This document shows, piece after piece, positions 36,090-45,162 of a stretch of 64,000 nt of DNA. A model generated the notes under the pieces. The model was not told the DNA's origin. It saw only the letters and a program-made list of their open reading frames with translations, and made no database searches. The DNA is from Pseudoclavibacter sp. AY1F1. GTDB lineage: Bacteria > Actinomycetota > Actinomycetes > Actinomycetales > Microbacteriaceae. The position numbers and the translations under genes were made by a program. Within the stretch, counting starts at the first letter, position 1. Each line of letters opens with the position of its first letter. The stretch spans positions 33,329 through 97,328 of the forward strand of contig NZ_PSTQ01000014.1 of NCBI RefSeq assembly GCF_002931075.1. The letters are read 5' to 3'.

Positions 36090-38066
36090 ATGAAGCAAGT
36101 TACCAAGATCCTCAAGAGCCCGATCTTCATCGTGGTGCTCGCCGTGCTGGTCATCGGCCTCGGTTTCAGCCTGATCAACGGCAGTGGCACCCGCGAGGTG
36201 ACGACGCAGCAGGGCCTCGAGCTCCTCCAGGACAAGAAGGCCGACAAGGTCGTCATCGTCAACGGTGACAACCGCGTTGATATGGAGCTGACGGCTGCCG
36301 ACCCCGAGTACGGTCAGAACGTCCAGTTCTACTTCGTGGATGCGCGTGCCGCGGACGTCGTCTCGGCCGTTGACACGGCTGCTCCCGCCGGTGGCTACGA
36401 CGACGACGTGCCCCAGCCGAGCTGGCTGCTTTCGGCCGTCAGCATCCTCTTCCCGCTGCTGCTCATCGGCTTCTTCATCTGGATCCTCTTCGCCGGCGGT
36501 CTTGGCGGCGGCGGTGGCCGTGGCGTCATGCAGTTCGGCAAGTCGAAGGCGAAGCTCGTCTCGAAGGAGAGCCCGCAGGTCACGTTCGACGACGTCGCGG
36601 GCGCCAATGAGGCGCTCGAGGAGCTGCAGGAGATCAAGGAGTTCCTCAAGGAGCCTGCGAAGTTCCAGGCAGTCGGCGCTCGTATCCCGAAGGGAGTGCT
36701 GCTGTACGGCCCTCCCGGAACGGGAAAGACGCTGCTCGCTCGCGCTGTCGCGGGTGAGGCCGGCGTGCCCTTCTACTCCATCTCCGGCTCCGACTTCGTC
36801 GAGATGTTCGTGGGTGTCGGCGCGAGCCGCGTGCGCGACCTGTTCGAGCAGGCGAAGCAGAACTCGCCCGCCATCATCTTCGTCGACGAGATCGACGCCG
36901 TCGGGCGTCACCGCGGTGTAGGCATCGGCGGCGGCAACGACGAGCGCGAGCAAACCCTCAACCAGCTTCTCGTCGAGATGGACGGCTTCGACGGCTCGAC
37001 GAACGTCATCCTCATCGCCGCGACGAACCGTCCGGACGTGCTCGACCCTGCCCTGCTGCGTCCGGGCCGCTTCGACCGCCAGATCGGTGTCGACGCGCCC
37101 GACCTCGACGGCCGCGCCCGCATCCTCGCAGTGCACGCCAAGGGCAAGCCGCTGTCGCAGGACGTCGACCTGCGCGTCATCGCGCGCAAGACACCCGGCT
37201 TCACAGGTGCCGACCTCGCGAACGTGCTCAACGAGGCCGCCCTGCTCACAGCCCGCTCGAACGCGCAGATCATCGACAACGAAGCCCTCGACGAGGCGGT
37301 CGACCGTGTCATCGCCGGCCCTCAGCGTCGCAGCCGCGTCATGAACGACCAGGAGCGCCTCATCACGGCGTACCACGAGGGTGGCCACGCCCTCGCCGCC
37401 GCCGCGATGCGCCACACCGACCCGGTGACGAAGATCACGATCCTGCCGCGCGGTCGCGCCCTCGGCTACACGATGGTGCTCCCGCTCGAGGACAAGTACT
37501 CGGTCACCCGCAACGAGCTCCTCGACCAGCTGTCGTACGCCATGGGCGGCCGAGTCGCAGAGGAGATCGTCTTCCACGACCCGACGACCGGCGCCTCCAA
37601 CGACATCGAGAAGGCCACGAAGACGGCTCGCAAGATGGTCACCGAGTACGGCATGACCGCGTCCGTCGGTTCCGTGAAGCTCGGGGAGTCGTCTGCTGAG
37701 ACGGTCTACGGCCAGCAGGCGGGCGCGGGCCGCAACTATTCTGAGTCGGTCGCGGAGACCGTCGACCGCGAGGTGCGTCTGCTGATCGAACAGGCACACG
37801 ACGAGGCGTGGAAGGTCATCAACGACAACCGCGACATCCTCGACCAGCTCGCGGCTGAGCTCCTCGAGAAGGAGACGCTTGACCACATCCGCCTGGATGA
37901 GATCTTCAAGCCTGTCCGCAAGCTCCCGGAGCGTCCGCAGTGGCTGTCGAGCCCGGATCGCCCCGTCAGCGCGCTGCCTCCCGTGCCGCTGAAGCCGCAC
38001 ATCCCGGTCGATCAGATGGACCCCATCGAGCACGCTCAGGACGGCGGCGCCGAGCTCGGCTTCTAG
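36090..38066 (+). CDS. ftsH: ATP-dependent zinc metalloprotease FtsH
   Basis: A 658-residue membrane AAA+ protease. Two N-terminal helices (about residues 9-28 and 108-130) flank an extracytoplasmic domain. The AAA module has Walker [11 protein letters not shown], Walker [12 protein letters not shown] and the second region [17 protein letters not shown]. The protease has the zinc motif HEGGH in [12 protein letters not shown]. It degrades unassembled membrane and regulatory proteins. The C terminus after residue 615 is a short Pro-rich tail. A strong hairpin terminator follows. Confidence 0.97.
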   Translation: MKQVTKILKSPIFIVVLAVLVIGLGFSLINGSGTREVTTQQGLELLQDKKADKVVIVNGDNRVDMELTAADPEYGQNVQFYFVDARAADVVSAVDTAAPAGGYDDDVPQPSWLLSAVSILFPLLLIGFFIWILFAGGLGGGGGRGVMQFGKSKAKLVSKESPQVTFDDVAGANEALEELQEIKEFLKEPAKFQAVGARIPKGVLLYGPPGTGKTLLARAVAGEAGVPFYSISGSDFVEMFVGVGASRVRDLFEQAKQNSPAIIFVDEIDAVGRHRGVGIGGGNDEREQTLNQLLVEMDGFDGSTNVILIAATNRPDVLDPALLRPGRFDRQIGVDAPDLDGRARILAVHAKGKPLSQDVDLRVIARKTPGFTGADLANVLNEAALLTARSNAQIIDNEALDEAVDRVIAGPQRRSRVMNDQERLITAYHEGGHALAAAAMRHTDPVTKITILPRGRALGYTMVLPLEDKYSVTRNELLDQLSYAMGGRVAEEIVFHDPTTGASNDIEKATKTARKMVTEYGMTASVGSVKLGESSAETVYGQQAGAGRNYSESVAETVDREVRLLIEQAHDEAWKVINDNRDILDQLAAELLEKETLDHIRLDEIFKPVRKLPERPQWLSSPDRPVSALPPVPLKPHIPVDQMDPIEHAQDGGAELGF

Positions 38067-38090
38067 CCCCCCGACGCTCTCCGCTTCCAT

Positions 38091-38133
38091 GCGAAGAATG
38101 CAGGCCTCCAGCAATGGGGCCTGCATTTTTCGC
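38091..38133. terminator. Bidirectional terminator after ftsH
   Basis: GCGAAGAATGCAGGCC and GGCCTGCATTTTTCGC pair at 15 of 16 positions with an 11-base loop and a T5 run on the plus strand. It separates ftsH from the convergent small membrane gene. Confidence 0.88.
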
Positions 38134-38164
38134 ATATGCGGGCTTCGGCGGCGACGGTGAGCGA

Positions 38165-38377
38165 TCAGCCGCTCGGGGTGTTGCGGGCCTTCTTGATCGC
38201 GGCCACGGTCACAGCGATGCTGACGGCCGCGAGGGGCACGACCAGCATGCCGAGCTGCAGCGAGTTCCAGCCCAGCGCGAGGAAGAGCGCCGTCGCACCG
38301 ACGGTGACCACCCACAGCGCTACGGCGAGCGGCGTGGATGCGAAACTCCGAAACCCGGGTCGTTCAGATGTCAACAC
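38165..38377 (-). CDS. Small two-helix membrane protein
   Basis: About 70 residues. After ERPGFRSFASTP come two hydrophobic helices, LAVALWVVTVGATALFLALG and MLVVPLAAVSIAVTVAAI, ending in a basic tail. AAGGAG lies just before a GTG and an in-frame TTG (38374), either of which could be the start. It is convergent with ftsH and shares the terminator between them. I do not recognise a family. Confidence 0.65.
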   Translation of the reverse strand: MLTSERPGFRSFASTPLAVALWVVTVGATALFLALGWNSLQLGMLVVPLAAVSIAVTVAAIKKARNTPSG

Positions 38378-38552
38378 AACTCCTTCGCTTCTCGAATCGT
38401 CGGGCGGTGCCACCACGAGACAGGCGGCTTGGCCGTCGTTCGAGCCTCTCGAGCCTCGTCGTGGCATGTCAACCTGAGGAGGGTCTGCCCAGGAAACGCG
38501 GACGAACCGCGCCGCTCGCGCCCAGCTCCGCGCTGTCTCCCGCCTGTCCAGT

Positions 38553-38646
38553 TCAATTTTCGGGCGAATTGCCGTGACGCAGGATGATGAGGCCCGGAAT
38601 TCCGGGGGCGCTGAAACGCGTACGTGCCATTTCGCCCGATAATTGA
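38553..38646. repeat. 94-bp interrupted palindrome before the folate operon
   Basis: TCAATTTTCGGGCGAATT and ATTTCGCCCGATAATTGA pair at 16 of 18 positions, and a perfect 14-bp palindrome CCCGGAATTCCGGG lies at the same centre (38599.5). The 400-base gap between the small membrane gene and folE-folP holds nothing else obvious. It may serve as a regulatory site for the folate operon or be another member of the palindrome family. Confidence 0.65.
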
Positions 38647-38776
38647 CGCGGCTTGCCGGAGAGCGAGTGCGCGAGCGGACTCGATCAGGCGTGAGGGGCC
38701 CGGTTATGCGCACAGCCCGACGCGCGCGAGTGGTTCGGGGATGCATGGGGGCTTCGTTTCGCGGGAGGATGGACCC

Positions 38777-40645
38777 ATGCCCGCGTCGCGGGCTGTGCAG
38801 AGTGAGGACGTGCTGATGAACGATGTCGATTCCGGGTCTGCGGATCGGGTCGATCTGGAGCGCGCGCGAGCAGCGGTTCGCGAGTTCTTGGCGGCAATCG
38901 GCGAGGACCCTGATCGGCCTGGCCTTGCGCGCACCCCAGAGCGGGTGGCGGATGCGGCGCTCGAGCTCTTCGGGGGCATCGGCGTCGATGCGGTCACGCC
39001 GCTGTCTGCAGCGCGGTTCCCTGTCAGCGACGCGGCGGCATCTGCAGGTGCCGGAGCCCCCGCACCTGCCGCGGCCGGAGCTGCCGCGCCGGTGTCGCAG
39101 CCGGTGGTGCTGCGAGACCTCGCCTTCCGTTCCATGTGCGAGCATCACCTGCTGCCGTTCTCGGGCCGCGTGCACCTCGCCTACGTCCCTTCTGACTCCA
39201 TCGTTGGGTTCGGTCGCCTCCACACGCTCCTCGAGACGCTCTCGGCGCGTGCGACGCTTCAGGAGCGCCTCGGCGATGAGCTTGTCGACGCGATGATGAC
39301 GGCCCTGGATGCGCGCGGTGCGCTGGCGGTCATCGAAGCGAGTCACGCGTGTGCCGGGCTGCGTGGGTCTCGGCAGCAGGCCGGGGTGGTCGTCACGGTC
39401 TCGGCGCGGGGCGAGCTCGCGGAGCCGATCGCTCGGTCGGAGATCATCGCCCTCATCGGCGCGCAGCCGGTCGTCGCGGAGAGCGTCGTGGCGGATGAGA
39501 CCCACGCCGCGGCCCCCGGTATCGCGCCGATCATCGGCCATGTCCTTCGCGGCGCGCGCTTCGATCCGATGTCCGGCACGCTCGCGAGCGCGGCGGTGCC
39601 GCTCGAGGACGACGCCTCTCTCGAGCAGAGCGCGGCTGCCGAGGCCAGGACGCCGACTCAGGTCAACGACCGCGAAGTCGAAGAGGACGCCGAAGGTGCC
39701 GCCCAGCTCGACGCCCTGACGGACGAGCAGTGGGCGGAGGACTCCGGCCCGGTACACACGCGTCCGTTCGAGCTGCCGCAGCGGTTCACGAACCTGCTGC
39801 AGCCCGCGATCCCGAAGCGGCCTCGCCTTCTGGGCATTCTCAACATCACCCCGGACTCGTTCAGCGACGGCGGCAAGTTCGAAGATCTCTTCAGCCAGAA
39901 CCGCAGGACCACGCGCGCTCTGCGTCGCGCGAGGGAACTGGTCGCCCAGGGGGCGGACATCATCGACGTCGGTGGTGAGTCGACGCGTCCGGGTGCCGTT
40001 CGGGTGCCGCAGGAGGAGGAGGCGGCGCGCGTCCTGCCGGTCGTCAAGGAACTGGCGGCGCTTGGCGTGCTGGTCAGCATCGACACGATGTATGCGAGGA
40101 CGGCGGAGGCGGCGCTTGCCCTCGGTGCGGAGTACGTGAACGACGTGTCCGGCGGTCAGGCCGACCCGGCGATGCTCGGACTTGTCGCGGACAGCGGGAA
40201 CCCGTTCATCCTGAGCCACTGGCGCGGGCATTCGATCCGTATGAACGAGCTCGCCGACTACCGCGACCCTGCGTCCGAGATTCTTGCCGAGCTTGCCGGA
40301 GCCCGCGATCGAGCGGTGGACGCGGGACTCGACCCGTCGCAGATCGTTCTCGACCCGGGTCTCGGGTTCGCGAAGAGGCGCGACGACAACTGGGCGGTGC
40401 TGCGCGAGCTGGAGCAGTTCGTGGCGCTCGGGCATCCGCTGCTGGTGGGCGCGTCCCGCAAGCGGTTCACGGGCGAGGTGCTGCAGCCGGACGCCGACGT
40501 GATCGAACGTGACATGCCGACGGCCGTCATCACGGCGCTGGCTGCGAAGGCCGGGATCTGGGGCGTGCGCGTGCATAACGTTGAGGCGAATCGCGTGGCG
40601 TTGGACGTCGTCGACGCGTGGCGCGAAGGAGCACAGGATGACTGA
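38777..40645 (+). CDS. folE-folP: Bifunctional GTP cyclohydrolase I / dihydropteroate synthase
   Basis: One 622-residue frame joins two folate enzymes normally separate. FolE (about 20-215) has RTPERVADAALELF, the zinc motif CEHH in FRSMCEHHLLPFSG, and EASHACAGLRG with the second zinc Cys; an Ala/Pro-rich insertion of about 25 residues precedes CEHH. After a linker of about 110 residues rich in Ala/Glu/Asp, FolP (from about 350) shows LGILNITPDSFSDGG, IIDVGGESTRPGA, LDPGLGFAKR and GASRKRFTG. It catalyses GTP to dihydroneopterin triphosphate and later joins pterin to p-aminobenzoate. GGGAGG precedes this ATG; the ATG at 38816 is an alternative. It overlaps the next gene by 8 bases. Confidence 0.93.
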   Translation: MPASRAVQSEDVLMNDVDSGSADRVDLERARAAVREFLAAIGEDPDRPGLARTPERVADAALELFGGIGVDAVTPLSAARFPVSDAAASAGAGAPAPAAAGAAAPVSQPVVLRDLAFRSMCEHHLLPFSGRVHLAYVPSDSIVGFGRLHTLLETLSARATLQERLGDELVDAMMTALDARGALAVIEASHACAGLRGSRQQAGVVVTVSARGELAEPIARSEIIALIGAQPVVAESVVADETHAAAPGIAPIIGHVLRGARFDPMSGTLASAAVPLEDDASLEQSAAAEARTPTQVNDREVEEDAEGAAQLDALTDEQWAEDSGPVHTRPFELPQRFTNLLQPAIPKRPRLLGILNITPDSFSDGGKFEDLFSQNRRTTRALRRARELVAQGADIIDVGGESTRPGAVRVPQEEEAARVLPVVKELAALGVLVSIDTMYARTAEAALALGAEYVNDVSGGQADPAMLGLVADSGNPFILSHWRGHSIRMNELADYRDPASEILAELAGARDRAVDAGLDPSQIVLDPGLGFAKRRDDNWAVLRELEQFVALGHPLLVGASRKRFTGEVLQPDADVIERDMPTAVITALAAKAGIWGVRVHNVEANRVALDVVDAWREGAQDD

Positions 40646-42125
40646 TCACAGCAGCGGGCACGAGCCGAACCTTGAGGGGCGTCGAGCGGTGGATGCGCGC
40701 GCCGCCGCTCACCATGCCGCGGGCAAGGAGGTGCGTGGGCATGCGCACGAGCACGCGTTTGTGCGCGAGCCGGTCGCGGGCGCCACGAACGGTGTCCCGG
40801 CTCAGATGCCGGTTGAGAGGGCGCCGGAGGCTTCTGCGGCCTCTCGGCGGCCTGCTCGCCGGGCCGGGCTTCCCGAGCCTGAGCTCGACCGCATCCTGAT
40901 CACGCGCATGCACGCACGCGGCCACCACGGGGTGTTCGAGCATGAGCGCCGTGACGGGCAGGACTTCTACATCGACGCCGAGGTGTGGGTGGACGCGGCG
41001 GCGGCCTCGTCAAGCGACCACATCGGCGACACCCTCCACTACGGCGAGTGGATGCACGCCCTCCATGCCATCGTCACGGGCGAACCGGTCGACCTCATCG
41101 AGACCCTGGCCGAGCGGCTCGCGGCGGCGACGTTCGGGTTCGATGATGCCGTCGCCGTGCGCGTCACGGTGCACAAGCCGCAGGCTCCCGTGGCGCTGGA
41201 CTTCGAGGATGTCGCGGTGAGTATCCTGCGGCACAGGCCCGCCGCTCCGGGGGAGTACCTCGAGTCGGAGGCCGCGCACGCGGTCGCGGCGCCCACTTCG
41301 ACCGGGCCCTCTGCGCTCGTTTCGGACGCCCCCGCAGTTCCGCCTGCGCCTGCGCCTGCGCCCGCGTCCGCATCCCCGCTCGCTGAGTCGGCGAGCGCCG
41401 AGGATGACTTCCATGCCCGCGAGGCGGCGGCGGCCGCGCACACGGCGTCTGACGCGTCGATCGTGCTCGACTCCGGGGGAGCGCCGAACATCCCACTGCC
41501 GCGCGTCGAGCCTGCTGGTGACCTGTTCTCGCCGCTCGCGCAGCGCGAGCAGGATGCGCGCTCGCCCTCTGACGCCGCCGTCGTGAGTCGGGCTGGCGGC
41601 GCGCCGAATGCGGCCTCGGCCGAGCCGGCGCCCCGCGTCCGCCAGGCTGTGATCGCACTTGGCGCCAACCTCGGTGACCGCGACGCGACGCTCTCCTCGG
41701 CGCTGCGCAGCATCACGGAGCTGCCAGGCACGAAGCTTGTTGCCGCGTCGAGCCTTTACGAGACGCCAGCCCTCACCGTCGAGGGTGTGAGCGAGGAGGC
41801 CCCGGCTTACCGCAACGCGGTGGTGCTCGTCGATACTGAGCTGCCTGCCGCTGGCCTCATGCGGGCGCTGCACTCCATTGAGGACGCGCACGGGCGTACC
41901 CGTGAGACGCGCTGGGGGAGTCGAACGCTTGACCTGGACCTGATCCAGGTGGCGGGTGAGGTCAGCAGCGGAGCGCTGCAGCTGCCGCACCCGCGGGCGC
42001 ACGAGCGCGCGTTTGTGCTTGCCCCGTGGCTTGAGGTCGACCCGCGCGCTCAACTCGCTCCGTTGGGGAGCGTCGCGGAGCTTCGGGCGGCCGCAACCGA
42101 TCGGGTCGAGCGGGTCGCGCGGTGA
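40638..42125 (+). CDS. folB-folK: Bifunctional dihydroneopterin aldolase / HPPK
   Basis: A 495-residue fusion. An 80-residue charged N-terminal extension precedes FolB (from about 83: ILITRMHARGHHGVFEHER, DFYIDAEVWVD, SDHIGDTLHYGEW, VHKPQAP with the catalytic Lys). An Ala/Pro-rich linker of over 100 residues leads to FolK (from about 337: VIALGANLGDRD, YETPAL, RWGSRTLDLDLI, LPHPRAHERAFVLAP). It makes 6-hydroxymethyl-dihydropterin and pyrophosphorylates it, the two steps between FolE and FolP. AAGGAG lies upstream of the ATG. With the preceding gene, four consecutive pathway enzymes sit on two chains. Confidence 0.93.
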   Translation: MTDHSSGHEPNLEGRRAVDARAAAHHAAGKEVRGHAHEHAFVREPVAGATNGVPAQMPVERAPEASAASRRPARRAGLPEPELDRILITRMHARGHHGVFEHERRDGQDFYIDAEVWVDAAAASSSDHIGDTLHYGEWMHALHAIVTGEPVDLIETLAERLAAATFGFDDAVAVRVTVHKPQAPVALDFEDVAVSILRHRPAAPGEYLESEAAHAVAAPTSTGPSALVSDAPAVPPAPAPAPASASPLAESASAEDDFHAREAAAAAHTASDASIVLDSGGAPNIPLPRVEPAGDLFSPLAQREQDARSPSDAAVVSRAGGAPNAASAEPAPRVRQAVIALGANLGDRDATLSSALRSITELPGTKLVAASSLYETPALTVEGVSEEAPAYRNAVVLVDTELPAAGLMRALHSIEDAHGRTRETRWGSRTLDLDLIQVAGEVSSGALQLPHPRAHERAFVLAPWLEVDPRAQLAPLGSVAELRAAATDRVERVAR

Positions 42126-42721
42126 ACCTCGCGAGCAAGACGCGGCCCGGCCTCCTCGTGGGGCTGGCCGTCATCGGAGGGGTTCTCGCCTGGTGCGCGG
42201 AGACGTGGCTCGTGACGTCCGGCCGAGCCGTGATGGCTCCTCCTTTGACGATGCCGTTGACGCTCGTGGTGCTAGCTGGGCTGCTGCTCTGGCTGGCCTG
42301 GCCGATCCGGGCGTACACGAGGCGGCTGTGGCGCGAGCGTCGCGAGGCTGAGTCTCGCCGCCGCGCCCCGGGCCTCGAGCGCAGCATGTCCGCGAACGGC
42401 GCTGACCGTCAGGGTCGCGATGAGCACCAGGCGGAGCGTGACGGCAGCGGCAAGCGCGTCGACCCGCAGTACGCGTTCCGGGTGCTGGCGTTTGCGCGTG
42501 CCGCGAGTCTGGCGTCGTCGCTCATGGCCGGCGTCGGTCTTGGGGTCCTCGTGTTCGCGCTGACGCGCACGGTTCCGCCGGAAGAGCCCATCTGGCATGC
42601 GGTCTTCTCGCTCGTCGGCTCCCTGGTCTTGCTGACTGTCGGTCTCGTTGCCGAGTCGTGGTGCCGTATCCCGCCGGGAGGCGAGGAGACCTCCAGTTCG
42701 CAGAACCCGGTCGCCGCGTAG
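42122..42721 (+). CDS. DUF3180 family membrane protein
   Basis: A 199-residue protein with four hydrophobic helices (near 8-30, 40-62, 118-145 and 155-178), separated by a highly charged cytosolic loop rich in Arg/Asp/Glu. DUF3180 genes follow folK in many actinobacteria, and here the GTG overlaps the folB-folK stop as GTGA. Its function is unknown; the fixed position suggests a link to the folate operon or the neighbouring ftsH region. Confidence 0.85.
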   Translation: MNLASKTRPGLLVGLAVIGGVLAWCAETWLVTSGRAVMAPPLTMPLTLVVLAGLLLWLAWPIRAYTRRLWRERREAESRRRAPGLERSMSANGADRQGRDEHQAERDGSGKRVDPQYAFRVLAFARAASLASSLMAGVGLGVLVFALTRTVPPEEPIWHAVFSLVGSLVLLTVGLVAESWCRIPPGGEETSSSQNPVAA

Positions 42722-42724
42722 CTC

Positions 42725-43936
42725 TTACGCCCGCCGCCCTGCCCGCTCCGCGAAGCGGTCGAGCGCCTGCAAGATCTCAGGGGATCGCCAGAAGGGGCCC
42801 GACTGGCGGTACTCGCGCTTGGAGACCAGAATGCCCTGCTCGGTGAGCGCCCTGAGCGGCGGGTAAGCGTTCGGGGTCGTGATGCCGAGCTCCGCTGCGG
42901 CCGTTACGGCATTGACCACTGGCCGTCGACTGATGATGTCGAGCAGCGGCCACGCGTTGCTATCTGACCTCGCTTTGAGCTTGCGGCGCCAATCAGCCGT
43001 GATCTCGTCGATCTCATCGACAAGGATCCGGGCATTCCAGACCGCGTGCTGGGCGGCATCGGTGAAGGCTTGGACGATCGCGGCGGGTTCTCCGGTTCTG
43101 AACGCGGTGAGCGCGCCGTGGTATCCCTCGATGTTGCTGAGGAGACCGGCAGAGACTGGCACGGCGACGTTGCGGGTTGTGCCTCGTGCTCGCAGGAGCG
43201 ACTGCGCGAGGGCACGCCCGGTACGGCCGTTGCCATCGGTGAACGGATGAATCGTCTCGAATTGTGCATGCGCGAGAGCGACATGAGCGAGCGAGGGAAC
43301 ATCGCGGCGATGCATGTACGTGACCAAGTCGTCGATCAGGGCAGGCACCCGGTCGTGGTGCGGAGCCACGTAGCTTGCGCCACGCGGGCTGTCCGAGCGC
43401 GTTCCGATCCAGACCGGCTGTTGTCGCCACAGTCCGGGTGTGTGGCGATCCTGGCCATGCATGAGCACTTCGTGGACGCGCCTGATCCCGTCGGGTGTGA
43501 GGTTGTCGGCGAGATCGATAGCGGCGCTCATGGCCGAGGTGTTCGCGGCGATCTCAATCGCGTTCCGGTTCGACGTAGCGCCGAGCTCTGCGGTGAAGAT
43601 GGACCGAGCGCTTGCTGTCAGGTGCTCGATCTGCGAGGAGCTTGCCGATTCGGATCGGAGAAGTACGGGCGCGAACGCTGCAACACGGTCGCCGAGGTGG
43701 GCGTCGAATCGAACGAGTTCGGCAGTTGCTGCCTCCGAAGCGGCCAGCACGTCGGCCGACAGGGCTGCGCCAGCTTCAGCGATATAGGGAGGGACTGAGG
43801 CTCTGTACGTCGTGAGAGTCCGCCAGCCTTCGCCGGAGGCGCCAGGGCCGTAACTGGCCTCAACGGGTCCGTCCCAGGGGAGGTCCTCGTAAGCAAGCTC
43901 TGGCCAGGAGCCTCCTTCGTCACCCGCACCTCGCAT
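42725..43936 (-). CDS. Fic family protein
   Basis: A 403-residue Fic enzyme that would transfer AMP (or another nucleotide part) to target proteins. The active motif HPFTDGNGRTGR starts near residue 230. Upstream, SSSQIEHL (Glu near 104) resembles the inhibitory helix of class II Fic proteins, with His in place of the usual Gly/Asn. The C terminus has a winged-helix-like part (AVTAAAELGITTPNAYPPLRAL), a layout common in Fic proteins that bind DNA. AGGAGG precedes this ATG. Its promoter region contains two nested inverted repeats, suggesting autoregulation. It is convergent with DUF3180, with only three bases between the stops. Confidence 0.92.
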   Translation of the reverse strand: MRGAGDEGGSWPELAYEDLPWDGPVEASYGPGASGEGWRTLTTYRASVPPYIAEAGAALSADVLAASEAATAELVRFDAHLGDRVAAFAPVLLRSESASSSQIEHLTASARSIFTAELGATSNRNAIEIAANTSAMSAAIDLADNLTPDGIRRVHEVLMHGQDRHTPGLWRQQPVWIGTRSDSPRGASYVAPHHDRVPALIDDLVTYMHRRDVPSLAHVALAHAQFETIHPFTDGNGRTGRALAQSLLRARGTTRNVAVPVSAGLLSNIEGYHGALTAFRTGEPAAIVQAFTDAAQHAVWNARILVDEIDEITADWRRKLKARSDSNAWPLLDIISRRPVVNAVTAAAELGITTPNAYPPLRALTEQGILVSKREYRQSGPFWRSPEILQALDRFAERAGRRA

Positions 43937-43943
43937 TGGGCCT

Positions 43944-44022
43944 CCTAACGCAGAATTTGCATCCACCATTTTATGACTTAGTTGTCTAAGTCATAATAGC
44001 GCGCACGTTTTTCTGCGTTAGG
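43944..44022 (-). promoter_or_regulatory. Nested inverted repeats at the fic promoter
   Basis: The inner repeat TTATGACTTAG, spacer TTGT, CTAAGTCATAA (43971-43996) is perfect. The outer pair CCTAACGCAGAA (43944-43955) and TTCTGCGTTAGG (44011-44022) is also perfect. The centres differ by half a base. The inner site lies 35 bases from the fic start where a promoter is expected, and the outer left arm runs into the fic ribosome site. It probably binds a regulator, perhaps the winged helix of the Fic protein itself. Confidence 0.7.
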
Positions 44023-44049
44023 TTCGGCGCGCATCCGCCCCGATCGCCG

Positions 44050-45117
44050 CTACTCCCAGCAGGGGAACGGGTCAGCGTAGTCGCGCCACGTGGCCGGCCC
44101 GGCGATGAGTTCGCGGTCGGTGAGGGCACTCTCGCGCAGGGCGGCGTCGATGGCTTCGGGGCGCAGTCTGCTTCCGAAGAAGGCGATTGTGGTGCCGACG
44201 GGTGCGTCGGGGTCTGCGCTGGCGAGTCCGGATGCGCCGAGTTGGATGCTGCTTCCGGTGCTTGACCAGTCACCGACCTGCGTGGTGCGGTTGGCGAGGC
44301 AGAACAGTCCGCGTGACCGGGCGATGAGTCCGACGTGTTCGGGGGTGAGTGTGGGGAGGGTGGCGGCGAGGCGTGCTGGGTGGAACGGCCTCGGTTCGCT
44401 GAAGATGTGGCAGTCGATGTGTCCGCGGGCGGGTGGGAAGCGGGTGCGTTCGTCGAGGCGGAGCATCCAGCCGGCGGTGGCCGCGAGCTGGTGGGCGAGG
44501 CGCGGCCGTATCGGTCGGAGGCGCTGGCCGAGGTCGGTGGCTGCGGCTGGGGTGGTGATGATCGCGGTGGGGTTGAGCTGCTGGATGAGGGTGCAGGTCT
44601 CGCTGACGACGCCGGCGGGGTGGGTGTCGCCCGCGGTGAGCACGATGACGCTGGCGAACTCGAGCTGGCCGGCGAGGGTGGCGGAGGTGTCGGCGTCGTC
44701 GGATCGCTCGGGGCCCTCTTGGAAGAGCAGCCGTCTGATGTCGTTGATGCTGGCGACGGTGACGAATTCGCGCGGTCCGACGACGCAGTCGGTGCCGCTC
44801 GCTCGGTGGTGGTACTCCGACAGGACGTGTTCGAGAGCCAGCCCGACCGCTTGTGTGTCGGCGTCTGCGGAGAGCTCGACGACGATGTTGCCGCGTCGCC
44901 CGTCCGCTGCCTGCCGGATGAGGTCTTCGGCGAGTTCGACGCCGAGTTCGAGCGCATCGGTTTGCTCGTCGCCGTAGTCGGCTACGGGTGTTGCCCCGCC
45001 CGGCTCTCCGCACATGAGCGCGGTCACGAGCTGTCGCCCGGAGGTCTCGAGCCCGCTGACGATGGTCATGCCGAGTGAGCTGGTGACGGTCTGGCCGGGT
45101 GGGGGTTTCGGGGTCAT
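44050..45117 (-). CDS. CobW C-terminal domain protein lacking the P-loop
   Basis: A 355-residue member of the CobW/ZNG zinc-chaperone lineage. The C-terminal CobW domain is clear ([53 protein letters not shown]). The N terminus, where GTPases carry a GxxGxGKT loop, reads [15 protein letters not shown] and has no Lys, so GTP hydrolysis is doubtful. It starts without a leader: TAGACT ends six bases before the ATG. It is divergent from a cysteine-free L36 gene across a Zur-type palindrome, so it is probably switched on in zinc shortage. A role in zinc handling is inferred. Confidence 0.8.
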   Translation of the reverse strand: MTPKPPPGQTVTSSLGMTIVSGLETSGRQLVTALMCGEPGGATPVADYGDEQTDALELGVELAEDLIRQAADGRRGNIVVELSADADTQAVGLALEHVLSEYHHRASGTDCVVGPREFVTVASINDIRRLLFQEGPERSDDADTSATLAGQLEFASVIVLTAGDTHPAGVVSETCTLIQQLNPTAIITTPAAATDLGQRLRPIRPRLAHQLAATAGWMLRLDERTRFPPARGHIDCHIFSEPRPFHPARLAATLPTLTPEHVGLIARSRGLFCLANRTTQVGDWSSTGSSIQLGASGLASADPDAPVGTTIAFFGSRLRPEAIDAALRESALTDRELIAGPATWRDYADPFPCWE

Positions 45118-45130
45118 GCAGCTAGTCTAA

Positions 45131-45145
45131 TGAGAAACATTCTCA
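45131..45145. promoter_or_regulatory. Zur-type box between the cobW-like and rpmJ genes
   Basis: TGAGAAACATTCTCA is a perfect 6-3-6 palindrome resembling actinobacterial Zur sites (AT-rich TGAxAA...TTxTCA). It lies beside two overlapping -10-like boxes, TAGTCT (45123, plus strand) and TAGACT (45124-45129, minus strand). A zinc-loaded repressor bound here would shut both genes. Confidence 0.78.
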
Positions 45146-45162
45146 ACAAGGAAGTGATGACC

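Noticed and set aside
35943..38315. A 790-codon open frame on the minus strand opposite ftsH.
   Set aside because: It is the mirror of a strongly conserved gene in high-GC DNA, has low-complexity Arg/Val/Asp-rich content and no family pattern.
38165..40576. An 803-codon minus-strand frame across folE-folP.
   Set aside because: Only the last 70 codons look like a protein (the small membrane gene). The rest is antisense to clear FolE and FolP motifs.
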